DNA of 64,000 bases from Streptomyces roseoviridis (GCF_039535235.1 NZ_BAAAWU010000001.1:3162001-3226000); one strand, 5' to 3'; counted from the stretch's first letter, positions 34,497 to 43,526 are shown. Notes: a model not told the origin generated them from the letters alone. Numbers and translations: made by a program.

Positions 34497-35845
34497 GCCT
34501 CCTGCCCGGCCCGGACCGCCTCCCCGGCCTCGGCCGCCTCCGTGCCGAGCGGGGGGATCCGCCGCTCGCCCCACAGCCCGAGGGCGGTGAGCGCCAGCGT
34601 GAGGACGACCCCGCACAGGATCGCCGTGGACGGGGCGACGACCTCGAGGAGGGCTCCCGCGAGGGTGCCGCTGGCCGCGTAGCCGGCCCCCACGGCCGCG
34701 TACATGACCGAGTACCCGGCGGCGAGGGCCTGCGGCGGCAGGATCTGGCGCAGGGCGAGGTTGCGGGTCAGCATGGCGGGTGCCTGGAGGAGACCGGCGG
34801 CGACCAGGGTCACGCCGATCGCGGCCGCCCAGGGCAGGACGGCGACGAGGGCGACACCGGCCGCGACGCCGCCGACCAGGACGGCGGACTGCACGGGCAG
34901 CCGGCCGGGCCAGGAGTCGCGCAGCCCGTACAGGAAGGCGCCGACGGCCGAGCCGATGGAGAACCCGGCGAGCAGCGGACCGGCCCAGGCGAGGGGGACG
35001 GCGCGCTGTTCGAGGAGGGCGGGCAGGATCAGTTCGGCGAGGGCGAGCAGGGTGAGGCCGGCGGCGCCGGTGACGTACACGGGCCAGGCACGGGCGAGCA
35101 CCCGGCCCCTGGCCGTGCCCGGCTCTCCGGTCCGGGACCGCCGGGTGGTCCGGCGAGCCCCGGGCTTCCCGGACCCTCCGTCGTCCTCGGCCTCCTTGGC
35201 TCCCTCGGTCTCCGTGGCTCCCTCGGCCTCCTTGACTCCCTCGACCTCAGTGGCCTCCGTGGCCTCCCGGGTCGACCAGCCGGCCGGCAGCAGCCACAGT
35301 CCCGCCACCGACAGGGCCATGAGTACGGCCTGGAGCAGCGGTGGTACGGCCGGGGCGACGCCGAGGGCTAGTCCGGTCGCGAGGGCCGGGGCGGCGGCCC
35401 AGATCCCGAAGGTCAGCACCGATTCCAGGCTCATCGCCTGGGTGACGGCCCGCTGCGGGACCATGCCGGTCAGCAGCGCCCGCAGGCCGCCGGGCGCCGC
35501 GGCGGGTGCCGCGCCCGCGAGGAAGGCGAGCGCGCCGAGCAGCACGGGATGGCCCTCGCCGCCGACGACCCCGAGGCCCGCGAACCCGGTGGCGCCGACG
35601 GCGAGGCCGACCGCGAGGTGGGGCCGGGCCCGTTCGGCGTCGAGGCGGACGCCGAGGACGGGTGCGGCGACGATCTCCCCGACCACGTACACGGCGGCCA
35701 GCACCGCGCCGAGGCTGTAGCCGCCCGGCTGTTCCCGCACCAGGAAGACCAGCGCGAGCGGAGCCATGGCGACGGGCAGCCGGGCGGCGGAGGCGACGCC
35801 CGCCCAGGCGAGGACGGGACGGGTGGCGAGCTCGCGGTAGGACAT
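34457..35845 (-). CDS. MFS transporter with acidic repeat in central loop
   Basis: A 462-residue major facilitator with about 12 helices. Members include VYVVGEIVAAPVLGVRLDAERARPHL (loop 2-3 region) and the C-terminal AAVGAGYAASGTLAGALL. The central cytoplasmic loop (about residues 193-226) carries a Glu/Thr/Ala-rich repeat (ATEATEVEGVKEAEGATETE) encoded by 18-bp-like DNA repeats at about 35187-35270. The substrate is unknown. The 3' end overlaps the convergent GlxA gene by 40 bp. Confidence 0.85.
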   Translation of the reverse strand: MSYRELATRPVLAWAGVASAARLPVAMAPLALVFLVREQPGGYSLGAVLAAVYVVGEIVAAPVLGVRLDAERARPHLAVGLAVGATGFAGLGVVGGEGHPVLLGALAFLAGAAPAAAPGGLRALLTGMVPQRAVTQAMSLESVLTFGIWAAAPALATGLALGVAPAVPPLLQAVLMALSVAGLWLLPAGWSTREATEATEVEGVKEAEGATETEGAKEAEDDGGSGKPGARRTTRRSRTGEPGTARGRVLARAWPVYVTGAAGLTLLALAELILPALLEQRAVPLAWAGPLLAGFSIGSAVGAFLYGLRDSWPGRLPVQSAVLVGGVAAGVALVAVLPWAAAIGVTLVAAGLLQAPAMLTRNLALRQILPPQALAAGYSVMYAAVGAGYAASGTLAGALLEVVAPSTAILCGVVLTLALTALGLWGERRIPPLGTEAAEAGEAVRAGQEAQAGEPAARKVRR

Positions 35846-35920
35846 GCCTCAGGACCGTAGCGACGTACGCCCGTGTGCCCCAGCCGATTTCCGGCGCGGG
35901 GTGCGCAACGGCCGGACGGT

Positions 35921-36976
35921 TCAGAAGGTGAGGACGGCCCGGGCCACCTCACCGCGCGCCGCGTCCCGCGCCGCCCGTGCGAAGTCCTCCACCGGGTAGG
36001 TGGCGGTGACGAGTTCGTCGAGGAGCAGGCGGCCGGCGCCGTAGAGCTCGGCGTAGAGCGGGATGTCCTTCTGGGGGCGGGAGGAGCCGTAACGGCAGCC
36101 GAGGATCGACTTGTCGAGGAACATCGCCGCCGGCGGGAAGCTCGCCTCGGCCTTCGGTGGGGTCATGCCGAGGAGGACCGCCTGCCCGTGCCGGTCGAGC
36201 AGGTCGACGGCGGTGCGCACGAGTCCGGTGTGGCCGACGCACTCGAAGACGTGGTCGGCGCCGGTGGGCAGGATCTCGCGGACGCCGTCCGTCGAGGTCA
36301 GGAAGTGGGTGGCGCCGAAGCGGAGGGCGGCGGCCTCCTTCGCCGGGTTGGTGTCGACGGCGACGACGGTCGTCGCGCCGGCGATCCGGGCGCCCTGGAG
36401 GACGTTGAGGCCGATGCCTCCGGTGCCGAGGACGACGACGGTCTCGCCGCGGTCGACCCGGGCGCGGTTGAGTACGGCTCCGACGCCGGTGAGGACACCG
36501 CAGCCGATGAGGGCGGCGGAGGTGAGCGGGACGGTCTCGGGGATCTTCACGGCCTGGACGGCCTTGACGACGGTCCGTTCGGCGAAGGAGGAGTTGGCGG
36601 CGAACTGGAAGAGCGGCTTCCCGTCGCCGCGCCGCGAGAAGGGCCGGCCGGGCATCCCGATGGCCTTGCGGCACATGGTGGGCCGGCCGCGGTCGCAGTC
36701 GGCGCAGGCGCCGCAGTTGGCGAGGGTGGACAGGGCGACGTGGTCGCCGGGGCCGACGTGGGTGACTCCGGGGCCGACGGCCTCGACGACTCCGGCGCCC
36801 TCGTGGCCGAGGACGACGGGCACGGGGAACGGGATCGTGCCGTCGACGACCGACAGGTCGCTGTGGCAGAGCCCGGCGGCGGCGACGGCGACGAGCACTT
36901 CGCCGGGTCCGGGGGGCCGTACGTCCAGGTCGTCGACGACCCGGACCTCCTTGCCGTCGAAGACGACACCTCTCAT
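35921..36976 (-). CDS. Zinc-dependent alcohol dehydrogenase (MDR superfamily)
   Basis: A 351-residue medium-chain dehydrogenase of the group III / formaldehyde-dehydrogenase-like branch. Catalytic zinc ligands lie in GLCHSD and GHEGAG, structural-zinc Cys in NCGACADCDRGRPTMC, and the NAD site in VVVLGTGGIGLNVLQGARI. It would oxidise an alcohol or hydroxyacyl group. The ATG at 36976 has GGAGG 9 nt upstream. It lies 131 bp downstream of the SDR gene on the same strand, probably in one transcript from the operator at 38045. Confidence 0.9.
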   Translation of the reverse strand: MRGVVFDGKEVRVVDDLDVRPPGPGEVLVAVAAAGLCHSDLSVVDGTIPFPVPVVLGHEGAGVVEAVGPGVTHVGPGDHVALSTLANCGACADCDRGRPTMCRKAIGMPGRPFSRRGDGKPLFQFAANSSFAERTVVKAVQAVKIPETVPLTSAALIGCGVLTGVGAVLNRARVDRGETVVVLGTGGIGLNVLQGARIAGATTVVAVDTNPAKEAAALRFGATHFLTSTDGVREILPTGADHVFECVGHTGLVRTAVDLLDRHGQAVLLGMTPPKAEASFPPAAMFLDKSILGCRYGSSRPQKDIPLYAELYGAGRLLLDELVTATYPVEDFARAARDAARGEVARAVLTF

Positions 36977-37107
36977 GTCCCTGCACCTCCGTCGATGGAC
37001 CGGATCCGTACGCGCCTGCGCGCTTCCGACCGCCCCGCACCCCCGCCGGGGGAGACGGCCCCCCGCGGGAGGACCGTCCGCACGGGGCGCGGGCCGCAGG
37101 GGCGCCG

Positions 37108-38022
37108 CTACGCGTTCGGGCGGGAGCCGTTCGCCGCCGCCCTGGTCATCTCCTCCAGGTGCCGGAGCATCGGCATGGGGTCCGTGCCCACCGTCCCCGG
37201 CAGGAAGTTGGCGATCCGTTCCGGGGTCCAGCTGCCGCTCTCCGCGTAGGCGGCCCGCAGTTCTCTCGGCTGGGCCCAGACCGCGATCTTGGGGCCGGCG
37301 ACCGTGTAGACCTGGCCGGTGATCCTCTCCGTCCTGGCGCGGTCGGAGAGGAGGTACACGACGAGCGCGGCCACGTCCTCCGGCTCGCCGATCTCCTTGA
37401 GTTCCATGGGCACGTTGGCCGACATGCGGGTGCGGGCCACGGGGGCGACGGCGTTGGCGGTGACGCCGTACTTGTGGAGGCCGAGGGCGGCGCTGCGGAC
37501 GAGGGAGATGACGCCGCCCTTCGCCGCCGCGTAGTTGGCCTGGGCGACCGAGCCCTGGTGGTTGCCGCTGGTGAAGCCGATGAGGGTGCCGGAGCCCTGG
37601 CGGCGCATGACGGCGGAGGCGGCCCGGAAGACGGTGAAGGTGCCCTTGAGGTGGGTGGCGACGACGGGGTCCCACTCCTCCTCCGTCATGTTGAAGAGCA
37701 TCCGCTCCCGCAGGATGCCGGCCACGCACACGACGCCGTCGATCCGCCCGTACTCCGCGAGCGCCACGTCCACGACCCGCTGTCCGCCCGCCATCGTCGA
37801 GATGTCGTCGGCGACGGCCACCGCACCGCCTCCGGCCGCCTCGATCTCCTTGACGACCGCCTCGGCGATCTCGCTCGTGGGCTCGGCGCCCTCGACGGAG
37901 ACCCCGTAGTCGTTGACGACGACCTTCGCACCCTCGGCGGCGCAGGCGAGGGCGACCGCGCGGCCGATCCCCCGGCCCGCTCCCGTCACGGCGATGACCT
38001 TTCCTGCCAAGAAGTTCCCCAC
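37108..38022 (-). CDS. SDR-family hydroxyacyl-CoA/steroid dehydrogenase-like
   Basis: A 304-residue short-chain dehydrogenase resembling the dehydrogenase part of peroxisomal multifunctional enzyme 2. It has TGAGRGIG (13-20), the VVVNDYGVSVEG segment typical of that subgroup, and catalytic Y-A-A-A-K near residue 169. A C-terminal extension of about 60 residues includes SWTPERIANFLPG. I infer NAD-dependent oxidation of a 3-hydroxyacyl-CoA. The start is GTG at 38022, just inside the operator at 38045, and it is divergent from the cyclase gene. Confidence 0.88.
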   Translation of the reverse strand: MGNFLAGKVIAVTGAGRGIGRAVALACAAEGAKVVVNDYGVSVEGAEPTSEIAEAVVKEIEAAGGGAVAVADDISTMAGGQRVVDVALAEYGRIDGVVCVAGILRERMLFNMTEEEWDPVVATHLKGTFTVFRAASAVMRRQGSGTLIGFTSGNHQGSVAQANYAAAKGGVISLVRSAALGLHKYGVTANAVAPVARTRMSANVPMELKEIGEPEDVAALVVYLLSDRARTERITGQVYTVAGPKIAVWAQPRELRAAYAESGSWTPERIANFLPGTVGTDPMPMLRHLEEMTRAAANGSRPNA

Positions 38023-38044
38023 GCCCGGCCCCTTCCCGCATTTT

Positions 38045-38059
38045 CTGACGGTCCGTTAG
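38045..38059. promoter_or_regulatory. CTGAC-N5-GTYAG operator, SDR/cyclase divergent promoter
   Basis: CTGACGGTCCGTTAG matches the shared inverted repeat with one arm base changed. It lies 23 bp from the SDR start and 66 bp from the cyclase start. A degenerate half-site GTCAG with only partial partner is at 38089-38093. Confidence 0.65.
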
Positions 38060-38124
38060 ATTCGTGCGCCGAGAGGATTCTACGACCCGTCAGATACCGG
38101 AGTACAAGACCTCGGAGGCCCCCG

Positions 38125-39063
38125 ATGTCCGTCACCAGCGCTCTCCCACCGGAATTCCACGCCATCGCCGCGCGCGTGAACAACTGGGGCCGCTGGGGCC
38201 GCGACGACGAGATCGGCACCCTCAACCTGATCACCGACGCCGTGGTGCGCGAGGCCGCCGCGACCGTCCGGACCGGCCGGCGGATCCCGCTGGCCGTCGA
38301 GCTGAAGCAGGACGGCGTGCAGACCGGCGTGATCCCCGGCCGGGTCAACCCCCTGCACGTCATGGTGCAGGTCAACCAGGAGCTCTTCGGCCCCGGTACG
38401 GTCGCCACCAGCGACGACGCCGTGACCCTCGGGCTCCAGGCGGGCACCCACTGGGACGCCCTGACCCATGTCTCGCACTCGGGTCGGATCTACAACGGCC
38501 GCCCCGCCGGCACCGTCACCGCGCACGGCCGCGCCGAGTTCAGCGGCATCCACACCGCCCGGCACATCGTCTCGCGCGGGGTGCTGCTCGACGTGGCGGC
38601 GGCCAAGGGCGTCGACCGGCTGCCCGGCGACCACGCCGTCACGCCCGAGGACCTCGACGAGGCGGCGGAGTTCGGCCGGGTCACCGTACGGTCCGGTGAC
38701 ATCGTGCTCGTACGGACCGGGCAGATCCGGGCCTACCTCGCCGGCGACAGGCACGGTTACGCCTTCCCGTCGCCCGGCCTGTCCGTGCGGACGCCCGAGT
38801 GGTTCCGTGCCCGGGACGTGGCGGCGGTCGCCAACGACACGCTCACCTTCGAGATCTTCCCCCCGGAGATTGAGGATCTGTGGCTGCCCGTGCACGCCCT
38901 CCACCTGGTCGAGATGGGCATGCTCCAGGGGCAGAACTGGAATCTGGAAAAGTTGTCCACAGCCTGTGCACGGGAACGCCGCTACGCGTTCCTGCTCTCC
39001 GCGATGCCCGAGCCCTTCGTGGGCGGCACGGGCACACCGGTGGCACCGGTGGCCGTGCTGTGA
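38125..39063 (+). CDS. Cyclase-family (kynurenine formamidase-like) hydrolase
   Basis: A 312-residue cyclase-family protein. The metal-binding signature is GTHWDALTH (H-x-G-T-H-x-D-x-x-x-H type, here reduced to the core), with a second conserved part LVRTGQIRAYLAG. Relatives hydrolyse amides, lactones or cyclic esters, as in kynurenine formamidase and isatin hydrolase. An opening step for a cyclic substrate of the adjacent acyl-CoA pathway is possible. GGAGG lies upstream of ATG 38125. It ends before a large inverted repeat. Confidence 0.82.
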   Translation: MSVTSALPPEFHAIAARVNNWGRWGRDDEIGTLNLITDAVVREAAATVRTGRRIPLAVELKQDGVQTGVIPGRVNPLHVMVQVNQELFGPGTVATSDDAVTLGLQAGTHWDALTHVSHSGRIYNGRPAGTVTAHGRAEFSGIHTARHIVSRGVLLDVAAAKGVDRLPGDHAVTPEDLDEAAEFGRVTVRSGDIVLVRTGQIRAYLAGDRHGYAFPSPGLSVRTPEWFRARDVAAVANDTLTFEIFPPEIEDLWLPVHALHLVEMGMLQGQNWNLEKLSTACARERRYAFLLSAMPEPFVGGTGTPVAPVAVL

Positions 39064-39092
39064 GGGGAACGACTCCCCGGAGGGGGCTCTGC

Positions 39093-39180
39093 GGGTGGCG
39101 GCGCGCTCGCGCGCGCCCCGAGCACGGCACGACCGCCGCCACCCGTCACGACCCGCGTGCGCCGAGGGGCCACGCCCCTC
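39093..39180 (+). terminator. Compound terminator region after the cyclase gene
   Basis: Two hairpins follow the stop: GGGTGGCGGCG (39093-39103) with CGCCGCCACCC (39134-39144), and GAGGGGC (39164-39170) with GCCCCTC (39174-39180). They separate the cyclase gene from the convergent HATPase gene. Confidence 0.6.
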
Positions 39181-39236
39181 GACTCCCCTCGCAGAGCGAA
39201 TCGCTCACCCAAGGGTGGTCAATTCGCCATGAATCG

Positions 39237-39737
39237 TCAACAGCGCACCCGGAAGGGTGACACCTGCGCTCCCTGGTCCGGGACCGGTCCCACGGCCTGG
39301 GCGGCGACGGGGATCGCGATCGGGGCCACCATCTGGTCCGGGAGCGGGGCCGGGGCCCGGTCCACCTCGCACCAGATGCTCTTGCCCGCGCCCTCGCGCT
39401 GCCAGCCCCACCGGTCCGCGAGGCCGTCCACCAGCTCGAGGCCGCGCCCGTTGGTGTCCTCGCCGGCCGCGTGCCGGGGCGTCGGCGGGCGGTCGCTCGT
39501 GTCGGCGACCTCGACCCGCACCCCGCCCCCGCCGAAGAGCATCCTGAGCACGGCCGGGCAGCCCGTGTGCACCACCGCGTTGGTGACCAGCTCGGAGATG
39601 AGCAGCACGAGCGTGTCGGCCAGCGGCTCGTCGTCCCCTATCCCCGATCCGGCCAGCCGCGAACGCGCCCACCGCCGGGCGCGCCCCACCTCTGCCGGGT
39701 CCGGCCCGACCTCCAACTGAACCTGAAGCACCTGCAC
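39237..39737 (-). CDS. HATPase-domain ATP-binding regulator
   Basis: A 166-residue GHKL-fold protein. The N-box is LLISELVTNAVVHTG, G1-like VRVEVADTSDRPP, and G2-like TNGRGLELVDGLADRWGW, which are the marks of SpoIIAB/RsbW-type anti-sigma kinases. A Pro/Ala-rich tail of about 30 residues is non-conserved. The start is GTG at 39737. It is a stand-alone copy and its target is unknown. Confidence 0.85.
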   Translation of the reverse strand: MQVLQVQLEVGPDPAEVGRARRWARSRLAGSGIGDDEPLADTLVLLISELVTNAVVHTGCPAVLRMLFGGGGVRVEVADTSDRPPTPRHAAGEDTNGRGLELVDGLADRWGWQREGAGKSIWCEVDRAPAPLPDQMVAPIAIPVAAQAVGPVPDQGAQVSPFRVRC

Positions 39738-39864
39738 CGTTCACACCATCCGAACCGGCGTCCTCGACGACCTAACGGAACGTGATTCCCTTGTGGGACA
39801 GCATGGTTGACGTACAGTCACCGCAACAAGCGCTTCGGGCATATTCCAGCGCGAAGGAGTACGC

Positions 39865-40053
39865 ATGGTCCATACTGTGCGACGCACATTCCGGGGAGTC
39901 GAACAGGGGCGCCCGATGCGCCTCCACGGGGCACGAGCGGCGGGCATTCCCGAACCCGGAGCCGCCGCAGGGGCGGCACCGGCGCGATCCGGGCCCACAA
40001 GCACTCGCATCCCACGGAGCGTACCGGAGGCGGAGGCCGACTCCGGCCCGTGA
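39865..40053 (+). CDS. Possible small ORF, unknown
   Basis: A 62-codon frame starting at an ATG preceded by GAAGGAG 6-7 nt upstream, the only coding candidate in the 366-bp gap 39738-40103. The translation (start MVHTVRRTFRGVEQGRPMRL, then Ala/Pro-rich) matches no family I recognise. TTGACG upstream near 39808 could be a -35. It may be a leader peptide or spurious. Confidence 0.25.
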   Translation: MVHTVRRTFRGVEQGRPMRLHGARAAGIPEPGAAAGAAPARSGPTSTRIPRSVPEAEADSGP

Positions 40054-40103
40054 CGACCCCGCCGAAGGACACGACCCGGTATCGACGCTGCGTGACGCGC
40101 ACG

Positions 40104-41165
40104 CTACAAGCCGGCGGCGACGAGCTCCTCGGCCGCCGCCCCCGAGAGCCCGCGCTCGGCCCGCACCCAGGCCCGTTTGAGGTGGAGGTGCACATCGGCT
40201 TCCCAGGTGAAGCCCATGCCGCCGTGCACCTGGAGGCAGTCGCGGGCGCAGCCGACGGCGGCCTCGTCGGCGAGCAGCCGGGCCCCGGCGATCTCGGCCG
40301 GGTCGGCGGTGACGGCGGCGGCGTAGACGGCGGCGCGGGCTACTTCCGTTCGTACGAGCATCTGCGCGCACAGGTGCTTGACGGCCTGGAAGCCGCCGAT
40401 CGGCTGCCCGAACTGGGTGCGGGTCCGGGCGTACGCGACGGCCGCCTCGGTCGTGCGGGCGGCGCTGCCGAGCTGTTCGGCGGCGGTGAGCAGGGAGACC
40501 AGGTCCCCGCCGGAGCCGGGGCCGCACCCCGGAGGCCCGCCCGGGCCTGGGCCACATCCGGGATCCCCGCCGGAGCCGGGGCCGCACCGGGGATCCCCGC
40601 CCGGTCCCGGCGCCGGCTCCCCGTCCCCACCGTTCCCCCCGCCGCTCCCCCCGTTCCCCCCGTTCCCGCCGTTCCCGCCGTTCCCGCCGGCGCCGCCCGG
40701 CAGCCGGTGCAGAGGAGTCAGCGGGTCCACGGACCTGAGGGGCACGGCGCCCGTGGTGTCGCCCAGCACCACGTCGGCCGCGTCCAGCCATGCGACGAGC
40801 CGCCCGTCGACGGCGGTCACGACCGTGGTGCCCTCCGCCGCGCCCGCGACCTCGCCCGCCGCCAGGTGGGTGGCGACGAGCGGCCCGGGCAGCAGCACGC
40901 GGCCCGCCTCCTCGAAGAGCAGCACCGCTTCGGGCAGACCGAGTCCGGCCCCGCCCCGCTCCTCCGGGAGCCGCAGCGAGAAGAAGCCGGCCGCGCCGAG
41001 CTCCCGCCACAGGGCCCGGTCGAGCGTCGCACCGCCTGCGCCGCCGTTCGCGTCGGCCGCGGCCCGCAGCGCGTCCCGGTCGAAAAGGCGCTCCAGAACC
41101 TCCCGCGCGCCCCGCTTCAGTGCCCGCTGGTCCTCGGTGAGTCGGAAGTCCACGCGGCGGTTCAC
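40104..41165 (-). CDS. Acyl-CoA dehydrogenase subunit with Gly-rich insertion
   Basis: A 353-residue acyl-CoA dehydrogenase-like protein, second of an adjacent pair. The start FRLTEDQRALKRGAREVLE, middle LFEEAGRVLLPGPLVATH and C-terminal VHGGMGFTWEADVHLHLKRA are typical of FadE28/FadE34-like subunits of heteromeric enzymes. Between the middle and C-terminal domains lies about 65 residues of low complexity (GGNGGNGGNGG, then repeats of GGDPGCGPG). The GTG start overlaps the upstream stop (GTGA). It probably forms a complex with its partner at 41162. Confidence 0.88.
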   Translation of the reverse strand: MNRRVDFRLTEDQRALKRGAREVLERLFDRDALRAAADANGGAGGATLDRALWRELGAAGFFSLRLPEERGGAGLGLPEAVLLFEEAGRVLLPGPLVATHLAAGEVAGAAEGTTVVTAVDGRLVAWLDAADVVLGDTTGAVPLRSVDPLTPLHRLPGGAGGNGGNGGNGGNGGSGGGNGGDGEPAPGPGGDPRCGPGSGGDPGCGPGPGGPPGCGPGSGGDLVSLLTAAEQLGSAARTTEAAVAYARTRTQFGQPIGGFQAVKHLCAQMLVRTEVARAAVYAAAVTADPAEIAGARLLADEAAVGCARDCLQVHGGMGFTWEADVHLHLKRAWVRAERGLSGAAAEELVAAGL

Positions 41166-42295
41166 CGCCCCTTTGGCAGGCCGAGGACGCGCTCGGCGAC
41201 GATGTTCTGCTGGATCTGCGAGGTGCCCGCCGCGATCGTGTACGACAGCGAGGACAGCCGGTCGAGGGTCCACGCGCGCCCCAGGTCGAGCGCGTCCGGG
41301 CCGAGGACGGCGGCGGCGGCGTCGTAGAGCTCCTGGCGGGCGTGGGAGTAGCGCAGCTTGAAGACGGAGCCGCCGGCGCCGGGCACCTGTCCGGTCGCCT
41401 GGGCTGCGCTGACGTTCCACTGGACGAGGCGCCACAGGGCCTGGAACTCGGCGCCGAGGCGGCCGAGGCGGCGGCGCAGGGCCGGGTCGTCCCAGCGGCC
41501 GTCGGCGCGGGCGGCGCGGGCGAGGTCGCCGAGGACGCGGCGGCAGGCGACGACCTCGCCGGCGAAGGCGGTGCCGCGTTCGAAGGACAGCGTCACCATG
41601 GTGACCCGCCAGCCGTCGTTCTCCGCGCCGACGCGGTTCGCCACCGGCACCCGCACCTCGTCGAGGAAGACCTCGGCGAACTCGGCGGATCCGGCGAGGG
41701 TGCGCAGCGGCCGTACGGTGATGCCGGGGGCGTCCATGGGCAGGGCGAGCCAGCTGATGCCGCGGTGTCTGGGGGCGGCGGGGTCGGTGCGGACCAGGAG
41801 CTCGCACCAGTCGGCGACCTCGGCGTGCGAGGTCCAGATCTTCCGGCCGGTGACGACGTAGGCGTCCCCGTCCCGGACGGCCGTCGTCCGCAGGGCGGCG
41901 AGGTCGGAGCCGGCCTCGGGTTCGCTGAAGCCCTGGCACCACACCTCGTCGCCGCGCAGCACCGGCTCCAGCCAGCGGGCGCGCTGCTCCGGCGTGCCCT
42001 CGGCGGCGATGGTGGGGCCGGCGTGGAGGAGGCCGACGAAGTTGGCGCCGACGTAGGGGGCGTCGGCGCGCGCGGTCTCCTCCAGGAAGATCAGGCGCCG
42101 GGTGGGCGAGGCGTCCCAGTGGACGTGTCCGTAGCCCGCGTCGTAGAGCCGTCGCTGCCAGCCGCAGTCGTAGGCGCGGCGGGCCGGCCAGTCGAGCGGG
42201 TCGGGCGTCGGCGGCAGTCCGGGCAGTGCGGCGGCGAGCCATTCCCGCAGCCGGGCCCGGAACTCCTCCTCCTCTTCGCTGTACGCGAGGTCCAT
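41162..42295 (-). CDS. Acyl-CoA dehydrogenase, partner subunit
   Basis: A 377-residue FAD-linked acyl-CoA dehydrogenase. Substrate/FAD segments are WCQGFSEPEAGSDLAALRT, KIWTSHAEVADW, and C-terminal SYTIAAGTSQIQQNIVAERVLG. The region HVHWDASPTRRLIFLEE is shorter than usual, seeming to lack the common PxxxGGxG stretch. It is 8 bp after the amidohydrolase gene and overlaps the second dehydrogenase, so all three are one operon. By analogy to mycobacterial FadE pairs it likely makes an alpha2beta2 enzyme. The substrate is unknown. Confidence 0.9.
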   Translation of the reverse strand: MDLAYSEEEEEFRARLREWLAAALPGLPPTPDPLDWPARRAYDCGWQRRLYDAGYGHVHWDASPTRRLIFLEETARADAPYVGANFVGLLHAGPTIAAEGTPEQRARWLEPVLRGDEVWCQGFSEPEAGSDLAALRTTAVRDGDAYVVTGRKIWTSHAEVADWCELLVRTDPAAPRHRGISWLALPMDAPGITVRPLRTLAGSAEFAEVFLDEVRVPVANRVGAENDGWRVTMVTLSFERGTAFAGEVVACRRVLGDLARAARADGRWDDPALRRRLGRLGAEFQALWRLVQWNVSAAQATGQVPGAGGSVFKLRYSHARQELYDAAAAVLGPDALDLGRAWTLDRLSSLSYTIAAGTSQIQQNIVAERVLGLPKGR

Positions 42296-42303
42296 CGCCC
42301 GCC

Positions 42304-43494
42304 TCAGACGATGCCGAGGTCGAGCATGCGGATGGCGTTGCCGCGCATGAGCTTGTAGACGGTCTCGTCGTCGAGGCCCTTGACGTGGTCGAGGGCGACT
42401 TCCCTGGTGTGCGGGAAGGTGGAGTCGACGTGCGGGTAGTCGGTCTCGAAGGTGGCGTTGTCGCGGCCGACGACGTCCAGGGACGCGATGCCGTGCTTGT
42501 CGCGGAAGAAGCAGCAGAAGATCTGCCGGTAGTAGTAGGTGGACGGGGGTTCGGGGATCAGGTCGCGGACGCCGCCCCAGGCGCGGTGCTCCTCCCACAC
42601 GTCGTCGGCGCGCTCCAGGGCGTACGGGATCCAGCCCATCTGGCCCTCGCTGTAGGCGAGCTTGAGGCGGGGGAACCTCACGAGCACGCCGCTGAAGAGG
42701 AAGTCCGTCATCGAGGCCATGGCGTTGTTGAAGGAAAGCGTGGCCTGGACGGCGGGCGGGGCGTCGGGGGACGCGGCGGGCATCTGGGAGCTGGACCCGA
42801 TGTGCATGTTGACGACCGTGCCGGTCTCCTGGCAGACGGCGAAGAAGGGGTCCCAGTAGCCGGAGTGGATCGACGGCAGGCCGAGGTGGGTGGGGATCTC
42901 GGAGAAGGTGACGGCCTTGACCCCGCGGGCGGCGTTGCGGCGGATCTCGGCGACGGCCAGCCGCACGTCCCACAGCGGGATGATGCACAGCGGGATGAGC
43001 CGGCCGCCGCTGTCGCCGCACCACTCCTCGACCATCCAGTCGTTGTAGGCGCGGACGCAGGCGAGGGCGACCTCCTTGTCCTTGGCCTCGGCGAAGGTCT
43101 GGCCGCAGAAGCGGGGGAAGGTCGGGAAGCAGAGGGACGCCTCGACGTGGTTGAGGTCCATGTCCTTCAGGCGCTCGACGGGGTCCCAGCAGCCGCGGCG
43201 CATCTCCGCGCGGGTGATGCCCTCCAGGGTCATGTCGTCGCGGTCGAAGCCGACGGCGGCGATGTTGCGCTTGTACGGGAACTTCAGGTCCTCGTAGATC
43301 CACCAGTCGGTGGGCGGCCCGTCGGGGTCCATCGTGATCTGGTACCTGCCGCCGGTGTAGGCGAGCTGTCCGATGCCGGCGGTGAGGGGCCTCGGCCCCC
43401 GGTCGCGGTACCTGGCCGGGAGCCAGGTCTCGAAGAGGTGCGCGGGCTCGATCACGTGGTCGTCGACGCTGATGATGCGGGGCAGTTCCGTCAT
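42304..43494 (-). CDS. Amidohydrolase-family protein (amidohydrolase_2)
   Basis: A 396-residue TIM-barrel hydrolase/decarboxylase of the amidohydrolase_2 family. It has the N-terminal ISVDDHVIEPAHLFETWLP, where D-D-H replaces the usual H-x-H, NMHIGSSSQMP (barrel His), and ETDYPHVDSTFPHT (late Asp/His). Such proteins sit in many steroid- and acyl-CoA-degradation clusters and may act as hydratase-like or decarboxylase-like enzymes. It is first gene of the operon with the two acyl-CoA dehydrogenases, behind an operator 18 bp upstream. Confidence 0.88.
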   Translation of the reverse strand: MTELPRIISVDDHVIEPAHLFETWLPARYRDRGPRPLTAGIGQLAYTGGRYQITMDPDGPPTDWWIYEDLKFPYKRNIAAVGFDRDDMTLEGITRAEMRRGCWDPVERLKDMDLNHVEASLCFPTFPRFCGQTFAEAKDKEVALACVRAYNDWMVEEWCGDSGGRLIPLCIIPLWDVRLAVAEIRRNAARGVKAVTFSEIPTHLGLPSIHSGYWDPFFAVCQETGTVVNMHIGSSSQMPAASPDAPPAVQATLSFNNAMASMTDFLFSGVLVRFPRLKLAYSEGQMGWIPYALERADDVWEEHRAWGGVRDLIPEPPSTYYYRQIFCCFFRDKHGIASLDVVGRDNATFETDYPHVDSTFPHTREVALDHVKGLDDETVYKLMRGNAIRMLDLGIV

Positions 43495-43511
43495 GACCCC
43501 TCCGTCATTTT

Positions 43512-43526
43512 CTGATGGACCGTCAG
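43512..43526. promoter_or_regulatory. CTGAT-N5-GTCAG operator, amidohydrolase operon
   Basis: CTGATGGACCGTCAG matches the shared inverted repeat with one arm base changed, 18 bp before the amidohydrolase start. With the site at 43599 it brackets a divergent promoter. Confidence 0.65.

Noticed and set aside
38089..38093. Second operator in the SDR/cyclase promoter
   Set aside because: Only the GTCAG half is present; the left arm TCTAC does not match.
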